In this document: one piece after another, positions 43,024 to 52,086 of the stretch
How the letters are laid out: each line of letters starts with the position of its first letter
How positions within the stretch are numbered: the stretch's first letter is position 1
Origin: Bacteroidota bacterium
Lineage (GTDB): Bacteria > Bacteroidota > Bacteroidia > Chitinophagales > Chitinophagaceae
Length of the DNA: 64,000 nt
Assembly: GCA_023424015.1 (NCBI GenBank)
Contig: JAFAEM010000017.1
Location: forward strand, 79,909 to 143,908
Direction of reading: 5' to 3'
The notes under the pieces: generated by a model
The model's input: only the letters and a program-made list of their open reading frames with translations
Database searches by the model: none
Told to the model about the DNA's origin: nothing
Position numbers and translations under genes: made by a program

Positions 43024-44379
43024 ATGGCTACAGTTGACCTGATCATGCCAAAGCTTGGCGAAAGTATAACGGAAGCAACCATTTTAAAATGGCATAAGAA
43101 ACCGGGCGACCCCGTCAAGATGGATGAAACCGTACTTGACATTGCCACCGATAAGGTGGATAGCGAGGTCCCCAGTACCGCGGAAGGCACGATCGAAAGT
43201 ATTTTATTCAATGTAAATGATGTCGTTCCTATCGGCGCCGTTATCGCAAGGATAAAAACAGGTGCTGCCGAATCAACAACCACTCCTGAGCCAGTAGCAG
43301 CACAGCCTTCACAGCAGCAACAAACTTCAAAAACACAGGAAGCTGAAACAGTGGAAGCCGTAGAGGTCACACAGATTAAGCCGCATCAATCAGGCAGCTC
43401 AGCTGGTCGCTTTTATTCGCCTCTTGTTTTGAATATCGCCGCAAGTGAAGGGATCAGTATGTCGGAGCTGGAACAAATCCCCGGCACCGGTAATGAAGGT
43501 CGTGTGACTAAAAAAGATATTCTTCAGTATGTTAGCAATAGAAAAGCAGCCGGTCCACGCAAACAGGAATCCGCTCAACCGCAACCAGAATATAGCCAGT
43601 CACAAAAAACTTCTGTAGAACCAAACGCTCAGCTAAGCACACAAAGTTCGCAGATCACAACTTATAGCGGCAATGTGGAGATCATCGAAATGGACAGGAT
43701 GCGCAAGCTTATCGCAGATCATATGGTGCGAAGTAAGCACACCAGTCCGCATGTCACCAGCTTTACTGAGGCCGATGTCACCAACCTGGTGATGTGGCGC
43801 GATAAGGTGAAAAAAGATTTTGAAAAAAGGGAAGGCACACGCATCACCTTCACTCCTTTGTTCATCGAAGCGATCGTGAAATGCATTAAAAAATTCCCGC
43901 TGGTCAACTGTTCACTGGATGGCGATAAGATCATCGTTAAAAAAGATATCAATATCGGTATGGCCACCGCTTTACCCAGCGGAAACCTGATCGTACCTGT
44001 AATTAAGAATGCAGACCAATTGAACCTGGTAGGCTTGTCCAAACAGGTAAATAATATGGCCGATAACGCCCGCAATGGCAAACTCAAAGCCGATGATACG
44101 CAGGGCGGTACATTTACACTCACCAATGTTGGCACTTTCGGAAGCCTGATGGGCACGCCGATCATCAACCAGCCACAAGTAGCCATCATGGCCGTGGGAG
44201 CGATCAAAAAACGCCCGGTTGTCATTGAAACGGCACAGGGAGACAGCATCGCTATCCGTCACATGATGTACCTGTCGATGAGCTATGATCATCGTATTGT
44301 AGATGGCAGCCTGGGTGCAACTTTCCTTACAGCAGTCGCGAAGGAATTGGAGAATTTTAACCCGGATCGTGAGATTTAA
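43024..44379 (+). CDS. Dihydrolipoamide acyltransferase (2-oxoacid dehydrogenase E2)
   Basis: A 451-residue E2 subunit. The N-terminal lipoyl domain carries the lipoylated K44 in IATDKVDSEVPS. A glutamine/serine-rich linker, a peripheral-subunit-binding domain (SPLVLNIAASEGISMSELEQI), a second linker, and the catalytic acyltransferase domain with SYDHRIVDGSLG follow. The order fits a pyruvate, branched-chain or 2-oxoglutarate complex. The DMDR-type start MDRMRKLIADHMVRSKH is typical. No E1 or E3 gene is adjacent, so the complex is split in this genome and the substrate cannot be told here. Confidence 0.92.
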   Translation: MATVDLIMPKLGESITEATILKWHKKPGDPVKMDETVLDIATDKVDSEVPSTAEGTIESILFNVNDVVPIGAVIARIKTGAAESTTTPEPVAAQPSQQQQTSKTQEAETVEAVEVTQIKPHQSGSSAGRFYSPLVLNIAASEGISMSELEQIPGTGNEGRVTKKDILQYVSNRKAAGPRKQESAQPQPEYSQSQKTSVEPNAQLSTQSSQITTYSGNVEIIEMDRMRKLIADHMVRSKHTSPHVTSFTEADVTNLVMWRDKVKKDFEKREGTRITFTPLFIEAIVKCIKKFPLVNCSLDGDKIIVKKDINIGMATALPSGNLIVPVIKNADQLNLVGLSKQVNNMADNARNGKLKADDTQGGTFTLTNVGTFGSLMGTPIINQPQVAIMAVGAIKKRPVVIETAQGDSIAIRHMMYLSMSYDHRIVDGSLGATFLTAVAKELENFNPDREI

Positions 44380-44429
44380 AGGATTTTGGGATTAGTGGTT
44401 TGGACCCGATCTGGAATTAGTAATTCGGT

Positions 44430-44723
44430 TGCTGTCCGGAATAAAATCTTGGATGATTGTCAAAACCTTTGACACACGCGGGTTCTATGACTTTTACGAT
44501 TACGGGGTCTTTGCTTCATTTTTCCTGGAGACTGTTCCGTTTGCTGGTCGTAGTTCAAATGACTCGATGTGTCAGGAAACCACAGCGCACACAGCGGACA
44601 CTGCGGAGTATAGCATCATGTCCTGTTCTCCGTAGCAGATTTATAACACGTAGACGCCTTTCGCTGTGCTCGCCGTGCCCGCCGTGGTTTATAGTATTCC
44701 CGAGTTCCCGGAAAATAATGATT
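44430..44723. repeat. Dispersed 295-bp element, copy 2 (best preserved hairpin)
   Basis: Same element and orientation as 29659-29953. Its core is an imperfect inverted repeat. The 5' arm is at 44579-44607 (ACCACAGCGCACACAGCG then GACACTGCGG). The 3' arm at 44662-44688 consists of three 9-mers, CGCTGTGCT, CGCCGTGCC and CGCCGTGGT. About 55 bases including TAGCATCATGTCC and TAGCAGATTT lie between the arms. Confidence 0.92.
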
Positions 44724-44837
44724 TGGACTTAGTAATAGTATCTGCATTCTCCGATACCAGTCCCCGGAGGCCTTTAACCTTTTTCCCGGTGTCATTTTTC
44801 TATGCAAGCCGTGATTCATGAGTATCTATAGATTAAC

Positions 44838-45005
44838 TAACCACTGCGCACACAGTGGGCACAGCGGCAGTTATTTTTGGATAATTAAATGTTTTCACTG
44901 CGCTCTCGGTGTTCGCTGTGGTTTATTTGCAACCATAGTTTAAGTAACTACATTGCAAACCACCTGACTTGCAGCCATTTTTTGATGCCAGAATTTCCCG
45001 GATAA
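44838..45005. repeat. Dispersed element, copy 3 (hairpin and 3' end only)
   Basis: The hairpin arms recur at 44840-44870 (ACCACTGCGCACACAGTG) and 44896-44925 (CACTGCGCTCTCGGTG, TTCGCTGTGGTTTAT), with a shorter, different loop. An element-end-like TTTCCCGGATAAG follows near 44990. The first 150 bases of the full element are missing. Confidence 0.75.
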
Positions 45006-45086
45006 GATTAGATGCTAATTAACAATTCCCCCTTTCGGTTTTTATTTCTTTTTTGTAAATTGGAATAACTAAACCACCTCCCGACT

Positions 45087-45806
45087 ATGAAACAATTATC
45101 TGAAACATGGTTCGCCGAAGGCTATATTGATTTCGAGTTGAAAAAATACACCCTCCTCGCCTACATCCAGGAGGTAAATAAATATTTTGACCAGAACAAA
45201 TTATACCCCCAACTCGCGGATGTAGTTTTTCATTATCACAACCTTGTTGCCTTTCGGGAAAACAAAAAGTTTTTACAGGAGCATTTCCCAAAAAAAATGA
45301 CCGGTATTCAAATCGAAAAGCTGCAATTATTATATGAGCAGATGATCGAGGATGATGAATTGATGCAGGAACTGGAGGACATCATCCACTATGCAGCCGA
45401 CACTTTGAAGACCACCGTTCAGGCCGGAGCGGATATTTATGAATTCGTAGAAGACAAACTCGACATCAGCCCGGTGGGTCTGATACCCCTGGACCAGAAA
45501 GAAGGTTATTTCTTTTTAAGTTCCGGTAACAGCCGGATCGCCAGGACCTATCATTACCGACTCTCCTTTTTCGAAAAACGTGATGAAAAATATCGCAGCA
45601 TCAAAACGGTGCTGATCAATAAATGGCGCCGGGGCATTACCAGTTCGTATGAACATACTAAATCAGAGTTGATCCGGCATTTCAACCAGTTGCCGAACCC
45701 GGCAGTGTATTCCATAGAAACAGGGCTGAGCTTCCCTGTTGATGAAACATTATTACCTATCGCAAAAAGGAGCCTGGTAAAATTTATTTCAGATCAGGCA
45801 GCTTAA
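45087..45806 (+). CDS. Conserved hypothetical protein, 239 residues
   Basis: A soluble, mostly helical then beta-rich protein. The first 120 residues are helices (LKKYTLLAYIQEVNKYFDQN, LQLLYEQMIEDDELMQELED). The second half includes YEFVEDKLDISPVGLIPLDQ, GYFFLSSGNSRIARTYHY and VLINKWRRGITSSYEHTKSE. No signal peptide, no catalytic motif. A perfect 14-pair inverted repeat follows its stop. It looks conserved in related Bacteroidota from memory but has no assigned family name known to me. Confidence 0.72.
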   Translation: MKQLSETWFAEGYIDFELKKYTLLAYIQEVNKYFDQNKLYPQLADVVFHYHNLVAFRENKKFLQEHFPKKMTGIQIEKLQLLYEQMIEDDELMQELEDIIHYAADTLKTTVQAGADIYEFVEDKLDISPVGLIPLDQKEGYFFLSSGNSRIARTYHYRLSFFEKRDEKYRSIKTVLINKWRRGITSSYEHTKSELIRHFNQLPNPAVYSIETGLSFPVDETLLPIAKRSLVKFISDQAA

Positions 45807-45811
45807 GAAAT

Positions 45812-45856
45812 AATTAGATCCCGTATATCTGCGCTGCAGCACTACGGGATCTAATT
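45812..45856. terminator. 14-pair inverted repeat, likely bidirectional terminator
   Basis: AATTAGATCCCGTA (45812-45825) is exactly repeated inverted at 45843-45856 around a 17-base loop. It lies between the converging 239-residue gene and the S9 peptidase gene. There is only a short T/A flank on each side. Confidence 0.68.
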
Positions 45857-45926
45857 ATTTGTCGCCAGGTTTATCGAACTATCAGTAGCCTGATTGGCCT
45901 GATGCCCTTTAAACTATATCTATTTT

Positions 45927-48911
45927 TTAATCAACGATCTCCAAACCCCAGTCCTTTCCTTTCTTAACAGCTGGTACACCTTCCACGATCCATTTAGCCG
46001 GCTTCTCTCCTTTCAGTAGCCAGTCAAAATACTGTTGTTCGCGTATCTGGATATCCTTTCTGTTTTTACGTTGTACCAGGTTGTGTGCTTCACCATTATA
46101 ATTAAGCATCCAGACCTTTTTACCGAGCCGGCGCATGCCTGTAAATAATTCAATACCCTGGTACCAGGGTACTGCACCATCTGCATCGTTGTGCATGATC
46201 ACCAGGGGTGTTTTTACCTTTGGCAAATGGAACAGCGGTGAGTTTTCAATATACAGCGAGGGCTTTTCCCAAAGAGTGGCTCCTAACCTGCTTTGTGTTT
46301 TTTCATATTGAAACTGGCGGTTGGAACCACTTTCCCAACGAATTCCGCCATAAGCGGAAGTCATATTCGCTACAGGCGCTCCAGCCCAGGCTGCCTTAAA
46401 CATATCGGTCATGGTGATCAGTTGCGCCACCTGTATTCCACCCCAGCTTTGACCCTGGATACCGATATTCTTTGAATCTACCCACCTGAATTTCGTCAGA
46501 CTCTTAGCGCCGCTGACAATAAAGTCGTAAGCGCTTTTAGCCGGGTGACCGATCGTATAATGAATATCGGGTGCAAATACCAGGTATCCTCTGCTTACAA
46601 AAAATGAAATATTCAACCGGCTGGGCGTGGGAGCCGGCGCATGATAATTGTAAAGACCATCCGAAAGCCTTTCATAAAAGTATAAGATCAGCGGGTATTT
46701 TTTTGAAGGATCAAAATCTTCTGGTTTGTATAGAATTCCTTCCGCTGATTTGCCGGCAAATGTTTTCCATTTATAAAGTTCCGCTGTACCCCAATTGTAA
46801 TTGGCCTGCTGAGGATTGATAGCTGAAAGTTTTGCAACTTCATAAGAGTTCTTATTGCCATCTTCTAACCGGGCGCTATACAGGTCGGGCGAGCGGTAGT
46901 AAGTCTCCTTTGTAAATAGATAAGTATTACTATCCTTTGCCTTGCTGACAGCACTGAGGTTTACACTTGAATCTGCGCTGACGGGAAACATCACGTACTT
47001 ATCTCCTGTCCATTGGTATTCCCACAAACCGGATCGCTTGTTCACATCGTTGAAACTTCTGAATACCAGCGTCTGCTCTGCTTTAACGGACCGCTCTTCA
47101 GAGTTAGTTTGCACATACCGGTATCCAATCTTTTCTTTCCTTCCATCGATAAATTTGTCCGGAGCCTTTACACCCGTGGGATCCACTTTCCAGACACCGT
47201 AGCGCTCATAAATATACACCGCGCTTTCATCATCCTGCCACCTCATTACACCGTACGGTGACGGGTCACCTGGAGAGTCGTGCTCTTCATTGTATAAAGG
47301 CAGTTTTATCTTCGAAGTGATATTCCTCACATCTTTGCCATCATACACGAAATAATGCCTCGCTTTACTGTCATACCACAGCAGGTATTTACCGGTAGGC
47401 GAAACAAATGTTGGGCTGACGAATCCCTGGACGTTTTCTTTGATCAGCTTAGTGGTGCCGGTTTTCACGTCAATAGCATAAAGGTCTTTCTTAGTATTTC
47501 CAGCCCACTGGCTCTCCACCCTTTTACCAAAATCGGTCGCGGCATAAAATATATCCCCATCGCCCTCGTTGGTTTGAAATATCTGTGGTATCTTTTCTGA
47601 TGCCAGTTGCTGCACACGGCCATTTTCCAGGTCATAGACCGCCAGTAAACTCTGACGCAGGTCGCGCGAAAGTCGACTCAATTGAACTGTCTGGAGATAG
47701 TCTTCATTATAATGCCAGATATCCAGTTTCACGAGGTCAATATCAACCAGCGAAGTATCCTTTGGTGCCTGGATTGGTACTGTGCCGAAGAAAAGACGTT
47801 TACCACTCTTGCTGAATTCAGGTGTGCTGTGTTCACTGGGAACCATCCCCAACTTCATATTCACCGTATTCCTATCCACCAGGGCGATAGCGCTGTCCAT
47901 ACCATCCTTAAAATACCAGAGCCTGTAATATTTTTGAAGATCTTTCGGTTTAGCGTCACGTTCAGCGATAAAAGCCAGCTGTGACCCGTCATCGCTGAAA
48001 GCGAAATTTTTAAACACATTTCCACCCCTGCTGATCGTATCAGCGTAACCTTTATGCAGGTCGTATAGTAACACGGCGGGTTGACTCAGCGAATCCTTAG
48101 CGTCACGAGCCTGCTTCATCAACAGTTTCTTGCCGTTCCTGCTAAAAACATATTCAGAAATATTCCGGAACAACTTCTCGTTTCCTGTTTCCAGGTTACG
48201 CAGCCATAGGTCCATGCTTTTCTCTTCGCTTCCTGCTGATGCATCGTCATCGTCAGCATCCATAAACCCGTAATCGCCGTCACCATTATTCGCGACTGTA
48301 AAATCTTCATCATCCCGGCCCCTGGATTTTTTCTTTTTGGGGATCAGCGCCTGCAAAGAATCGATGACCCGTCTTAGACTATCGGTAATAAGTTTGGTAT
48401 CTGCTGTCGCTGTAGCTGACTTCTTCTTTGGTTCTTCTTTTTTGATATCAAGCTGGTATGCCAGCCAGCCCGAGCTTTTTGCAGGTGTTTTAAAGCCACT
48501 CAACCTTGCAAGCTTCAATACACTATCCTTACCAAGCTCGATGATGCCCATCGAATCCTTTGGCATTTCATCGGGTTTTTTCTTTTTGATCCTGGCCTGC
48601 CTGGTATCCTGATAAAATGGTTTGATCCTAAAAATTACAAAACGGCTATCTTCCGTGATCTCTGCATTATAACCACGCGGAATGATCTTCTGGTATTCGT
48701 TGCCTGGCAGAAGTGATTGTACTACTAGCTCGTTGTCGCCTTCCTGCCGGTCAATAGAATAAACGGTCCATTTTCCGTCATTACTGATCAGTTTCTGACC
48801 GATGCTTTGCCATTCATCATAGACAGTATGGTCTAGAGGCTTTTTTTGTGCATAACCGTTTAGGAGAAATAAGAAAGAAAAGGCAAATAAAAACTGGATT
48901 CTCATCATCAT
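45927..48911 (-). CDS. S9-family prolyl-oligopeptidase-like serine peptidase
   Basis: A 994-residue secreted enzyme (signal MMMRIQFLFAFSFLFLLNGY). The N-terminal 650 residues have beta-propeller-like blocks; an acidic, lysine-rich insert (KKKKSRGRDDEDFTV, GFMDADDDDASAGSE) sits around residue 200. The C-terminal alpha/beta hydrolase has the nucleophile in GIQGQSWGGIQVAQL, the aspartate in HNDADGAVPWYQG and the histidine in GEAHNLVQ. Such enzymes cut short peptides after proline or other residues, in the periplasm. Larger than typical DPP4-like members because of the insert. Confidence 0.9.
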   Translation of the reverse strand: MMMRIQFLFAFSFLFLLNGYAQKKPLDHTVYDEWQSIGQKLISNDGKWTVYSIDRQEGDNELVVQSLLPGNEYQKIIPRGYNAEITEDSRFVIFRIKPFYQDTRQARIKKKKPDEMPKDSMGIIELGKDSVLKLARLSGFKTPAKSSGWLAYQLDIKKEEPKKKSATATADTKLITDSLRRVIDSLQALIPKKKKSRGRDDEDFTVANNGDGDYGFMDADDDDASAGSEEKSMDLWLRNLETGNEKLFRNISEYVFSRNGKKLLMKQARDAKDSLSQPAVLLYDLHKGYADTISRGGNVFKNFAFSDDGSQLAFIAERDAKPKDLQKYYRLWYFKDGMDSAIALVDRNTVNMKLGMVPSEHSTPEFSKSGKRLFFGTVPIQAPKDTSLVDIDLVKLDIWHYNEDYLQTVQLSRLSRDLRQSLLAVYDLENGRVQQLASEKIPQIFQTNEGDGDIFYAATDFGKRVESQWAGNTKKDLYAIDVKTGTTKLIKENVQGFVSPTFVSPTGKYLLWYDSKARHYFVYDGKDVRNITSKIKLPLYNEEHDSPGDPSPYGVMRWQDDESAVYIYERYGVWKVDPTGVKAPDKFIDGRKEKIGYRYVQTNSEERSVKAEQTLVFRSFNDVNKRSGLWEYQWTGDKYVMFPVSADSSVNLSAVSKAKDSNTYLFTKETYYRSPDLYSARLEDGNKNSYEVAKLSAINPQQANYNWGTAELYKWKTFAGKSAEGILYKPEDFDPSKKYPLILYFYERLSDGLYNYHAPAPTPSRLNISFFVSRGYLVFAPDIHYTIGHPAKSAYDFIVSGAKSLTKFRWVDSKNIGIQGQSWGGIQVAQLITMTDMFKAAWAGAPVANMTSAYGGIRWESGSNRQFQYEKTQSRLGATLWEKPSLYIENSPLFHLPKVKTPLVIMHNDADGAVPWYQGIELFTGMRRLGKKVWMLNYNGEAHNLVQRKNRKDIQIREQQYFDWLLKGEKPAKWIVEGVPAVKKGKDWGLEIVD

Positions 48912-49008
48912 TAGATAGTTAAAGCTTTAAAGATAATATGCGCAGGGCAAACAATGCGTAGAAAATATGCGGCCGGCTATTGAATAGCATTCTTTTTTAA
49001 TACTCCTC

Positions 49009-49911
49009 TCAGCTGGCGACGATACCGGCATTCTTTACAAGCCTTTTTTCATGGCGCGCAAGAATGACTATATGAATGATCAGCGCTGTGGCGATCACGG
49101 CAAAACCTATATAAAACCATTTGCTGAGCAGTTTATTTTCCTGGTATACTATAAATGCCAGCAGGATGCCATACACCGGTTCGAGATTATATGTAAGATT
49201 GACAGTGAAGGCGGACAGTCGTTTCAATGCATTGGACGAAAACTGGAAAGCAATTACTGAGCAAAACCAGGATAAAACCAGCAACCATAAAAAATCTTCC
49301 ATCCCGGGCAAAAGGCTTTCTACGGGAAATCGCTGCAGGTAAAAAGGCATCAGCACCGACAGACTGATAAGGCCACCGAACTGTTGCCAGGTGAGCAGCG
49401 TTTCCACATTTACCCTTTTTAAAAACTGCCTGTTGTAGATCGGGAAAAGTGCCGCAAGCACCGCGGAGACCAGCCCGATCACGATCGCCACTTTGTATTG
49501 CGAGTCGAAATGGAAAATAATAGAGATACCGCCCAAAGTCATTAGCCCCAAAAACATTTCCGTCCAGTTGATCCTTTTCCGGAGGATAACGGGTTCAAGG
49601 ATGGCGGTAAAAAAGCTGATGGCCGAAAAACATACCAGCGCTACCGAGACATTTGAATACTTGATCGACGCGTAAAAAGTCACCCAATGCATGGCGGCGA
49701 TAAACCCCACTGCGCAGATCTTCAGGATATCTTTTACCGGGATCTTTCGCAGCTTTTTCATCAACCCGAATAAAATCACCATGGTGACGGTTGTCAAAAA
49801 CAACCTGTACCAGACCAGCATTCCTTCGTTCAGGGAGATCAACCGGCCCAGTATGCCGGTGAAGCCAGCCAGGAATACAGCCGCATGAAGTTGAAGAAAT
49901 GCTTTTCTCAT
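49009..49911 (-). CDS. EamA/DMT-superfamily transporter
   Basis: A 300-residue membrane protein with ten helices in two EamA repeats (for example AAVFLAGFTGILGRLISLNE and FSSNALKRLSAFTVNLTYNL, with YGILLAFIVYQE in the second). The family exports metabolites such as amino acids or bases. The basic C-terminal tail (ILARHEKRLVKNAG) is cytosolic. Substrate cannot be told. Upstream gap to the glycosyltransferase gene is 92 bases. Confidence 0.88.
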   Translation of the reverse strand: MRKAFLQLHAAVFLAGFTGILGRLISLNEGMLVWYRLFLTTVTMVILFGLMKKLRKIPVKDILKICAVGFIAAMHWVTFYASIKYSNVSVALVCFSAISFFTAILEPVILRKRINWTEMFLGLMTLGGISIIFHFDSQYKVAIVIGLVSAVLAALFPIYNRQFLKRVNVETLLTWQQFGGLISLSVLMPFYLQRFPVESLLPGMEDFLWLLVLSWFCSVIAFQFSSNALKRLSAFTVNLTYNLEPVYGILLAFIVYQENKLLSKWFYIGFAVIATALIIHIVILARHEKRLVKNAGIVAS

Positions 49912-50003
49912 CAGGTGGTGAAGCTATAAAATGCGGGGGAATGGAAAAATGAAATTTGAGATGGAAGGTAAAAACATGACAACAATAAAAAGCTGGCGGC
50001 ATC

Positions 50004-50801
50004 CTACTTACCCTCGGCTACCATCTCGCTTTTATGCATCGGCGTCATGGTGATCGCATCTGTTTTCTTTACCCTTTTGCGGTAATTGGTAAACAAGCTA
50101 TGCCAGCGAAGCTTTAATACACCCAAAATGCCTTCTTTTACGATACCCTTGTTCATCTTGGAATTGCCATACATCCTGTCCTGGAAAATGATCGGTACTT
50201 CCCTGATCTTGAATTGGAGTTTCCAGGTTGCGAATTTCATTTCGATCTGGAACGCATATCCTGTAAACCGGATCTCGTCGAGGTTAATTGTCTCAAGCAC
50301 TTCCTTGCGATAGCATACAAAACCTGCCGTAGGGTCTTTAACCGGCATCCAGGTGATCAGCCGGGTATAAACAGAAGCGCCTTTTGACAGGGCGATACGA
50401 TTGGAAGGCCAGTTGACTACGCCTCCGCCTTTCACGTATCTGGATCCAATAGCCATATCAGCGCCTTCGTATTTGCAGGCATGATACAGTTTTGAAAGAT
50501 CTGAAGGATTGTGTGAGAAGTCGGCATCCATTTCAAATATGAATCGATAGTCATTGGCGATTGCCCACCGGAAGCCGTAAATATAGGCTGTACCCAAACC
50601 GAGTTTGCCCCTTCTTTCCTCGATGAATAATTTACCATGAAATTTTTGCTGGAGATCTTTTACGATCCTGGCTGTACCATCGGGTGAGTTATCGTCAATA
50701 ACGAGCACGTGGAATCCTTCACCCAGGTTGAATATAGCATGCAAAATATTCGCGATATTATCACGCTCGTTATAAGTTGGTATGACTACTAATTTTTCCA
50801 C
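50004..50801 (-). CDS. Polyprenol monophosphomannose synthase-like glycosyltransferase (GT2)
   Basis: A 265-residue GT-A enzyme of the Dpm1 subgroup. Motifs are VVIPTYNERDNIANIL, VLVIDDNSPDGTARIV, the metal-binding FEMDADFSHNP and IGSRYVKGGGVVNW, then KDPTAGFVCYRKEVLE and the acceptor-site FQIEMKFATWKLQFKIREVP. It transfers a hexose (usually mannose) from a nucleotide sugar to undecaprenyl phosphate on the cytosolic side. It lacks C-terminal membrane helices, as in soluble Dpm1. Substrate sugar is inferred. Confidence 0.9.
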   Translation of the reverse strand: MEKLVVIPTYNERDNIANILHAIFNLGEGFHVLVIDDNSPDGTARIVKDLQQKFHGKLFIEERRGKLGLGTAYIYGFRWAIANDYRFIFEMDADFSHNPSDLSKLYHACKYEGADMAIGSRYVKGGGVVNWPSNRIALSKGASVYTRLITWMPVKDPTAGFVCYRKEVLETINLDEIRFTGYAFQIEMKFATWKLQFKIREVPIIFQDRMYGNSKMNKGIVKEGILGVLKLRWHSLFTNYRKRVKKTDAITMTPMHKSEMVAEGK

Positions 50802-50879
50802 GTATATCAGGCAGATAACGAATTTACAACAATCAAAAAAGACTACTTTGTTAAATTGTTCACAGGGATACAGCCAAAA

Positions 50880-51647
50880 TCAGGCCTTTTTCAGCATGGT
50901 ACGGGTGTAAATTTCCGTGAGTTTTTGCTTGGTATGCTGGGGAAAATCACCCTTCATCATCCAGTCATAGTATTGAGGCTCAGCTCTTAAGACTTCGGCA
51001 ACGGGGCGGCCCTTGAATTTACCAAAGTTAAAAACCTCCACGCCATTGTCCATCACGAACCGCCGGGCGAAATCCACAATGATGTCCTCCCCGATGGTCT
51101 TCAAAATGGTATCAATGGTATTGCCCAGCACCGGGTAACGTTGCAGCTGGGCCTCCAGGATCTCATAGGTAGCGGTAGCATCGGCTTCTGCACTATGTGC
51201 GCCGTCAAGATTTTTATTGCAATAGAACTTATACGCCGCGCTGAGTGTTCGCTGTTCCATCTGGTGAAATATCTTTTGTACATCAACCAGCCTGCGGCCT
51301 TTCATGTCGAACTCAACTTTTGCACGGAGAAACTCTTCCATCAGCACAGGGATATCAAAGCGATTACTGTTGTAGCCTGCAATATCGCAGCCATCGAGCA
51401 CCTGTTTCAACTCATTGGCCACCTGCTTAAAGGTTGGAGCGTCTTTCACCATCTCGTCGGTGATCCCGTGTACATCGCTCGCTGTCCTGGGAATCGGCAT
51501 TTCCGGATTCAGCAGTTTTCTTTTTACACTCCGGGAACCGTCGGGAAGCACTTTCACGATCGCTATTTCTACAATACGGTCCGTTCCGGGATTGATGCCC
51601 GTAGTCTCAAGGTCAATAGATGCCAGCGGTCGTGTAAGCTTCAACAT
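50880..51647 (-). CDS. DnaQ-like 3'-5' exonuclease with C-terminal DUF3820-like domain
   Basis: A 255-residue protein. The DEDDh exonuclease domain (1-180) has SIDLETTG (D12, E14), DIAGYNSNRFDIPVL with the third acidic residue, and H-x-D in GAHSAEADATATYE. The C-terminal 60 residues carry FNFGKFKGRPVAEVLRAEPQ and YYDWMMKGDFPQHTKQKL, a pattern I recall from DUF3820-type domains. Likely a DNA or RNA trimming nuclease in repair or RNA turnover, rather than polymerase III epsilon. Start MLKLTRPLASIDLE at 51647. Confidence 0.9.
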   Translation of the reverse strand: MLKLTRPLASIDLETTGINPGTDRIVEIAIVKVLPDGSRSVKRKLLNPEMPIPRTASDVHGITDEMVKDAPTFKQVANELKQVLDGCDIAGYNSNRFDIPVLMEEFLRAKVEFDMKGRRLVDVQKIFHQMEQRTLSAAYKFYCNKNLDGAHSAEADATATYEILEAQLQRYPVLGNTIDTILKTIGEDIIVDFARRFVMDNGVEVFNFGKFKGRPVAEVLRAEPQYYDWMMKGDFPQHTKQKLTEIYTRTMLKKA

Positions 51648-51787
51648 TATATTCGCAATTTCTCTTATTATATAGGGCGGTAAAGGTAGGGGTTTACCGC
51701 GCTTCTTGAAATGTATTTTGACCCGGAAATACCGTTTTTTTAACAGAATACGCCAGACGGAAGCTGGGATAAATGTGCCAGCCTTGC

Positions 51788-51795
51788 TATTTTTG
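51788..51795 (+). promoter_or_regulatory. -7 element TATTTTTG
   Basis: Exact TAnnTTTG match 53 bases before the small lipoprotein start at 51848, inside an otherwise featureless 200-base gap. Confidence 0.4.
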
Positions 51796-51847
51796 CAAAA
51801 TAAAAGATTTCGGGTTACGTTATACTAAAAAATAATCTCTTCCTCAA

Positions 51848-51973
51848 ATGAAAAAATTTGCTTTTATTGCCCTGATGTTGATGGCGGTTTCCATTTTTGC
51901 CAGTTCCTGCTCATCTTCTCGTAAAAGCGGTTGCCCGGGCAATCCGCAGGGTAATTACAAATTCAGGGGATAA
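51848..51973 (+). CDS. Small lipoprotein, 41 residues
   Basis: A short gene of 42 codons: ATG at 51848, TAA at 51971-51973. The protein starts MKKFAFIALMLMAVSIFASS, a lipoprotein signal ending in SSC with the lipidated cysteine at 21, followed by a 20-residue mature tail SSSRKSGCPGNPQGNYKFRG rich in Gly, Pro and Ser. Similar tiny lipoproteins are common in Bacteroidota and mostly uncharacterised. A good -7 element 53 bases upstream and isolation between two minus-strand genes support a real gene. Confidence 0.75.
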   Translation: MKKFAFIALMLMAVSIFASSCSSSRKSGCPGNPQGNYKFRG

Positions 51974-52086
51974 GTGGCTGTCTAAAAAGTATATTTTTGC
52001 AGGAAGAAAAGATCAACTGCAAATCAATACTCTCCGCCTTTTCGTCTTCCCGGCTATTGAGCACTTTTGAAACAGCCCCTTTTTGC

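Larger units (their letters stand above)
44380..45086. other. 707-base intergenic region with dispersed elements
   Basis: Contains dispersed element copy 2 (44430-44723) and a third hairpin copy (about 44838-45005). Bases 44724-44837 between them show nothing recognisable. No gene is supported. Confidence 0.7.

Noticed and set aside
43719..44249. 176-codon minus-strand frame
   Set aside because: Antisense to the catalytic domain of the E2 gene.
44457..44732. 91-codon plus-strand frame in the dispersed element
   Set aside because: Not preserved in copy 1 and made up partly of the 9-mer hairpin arms.
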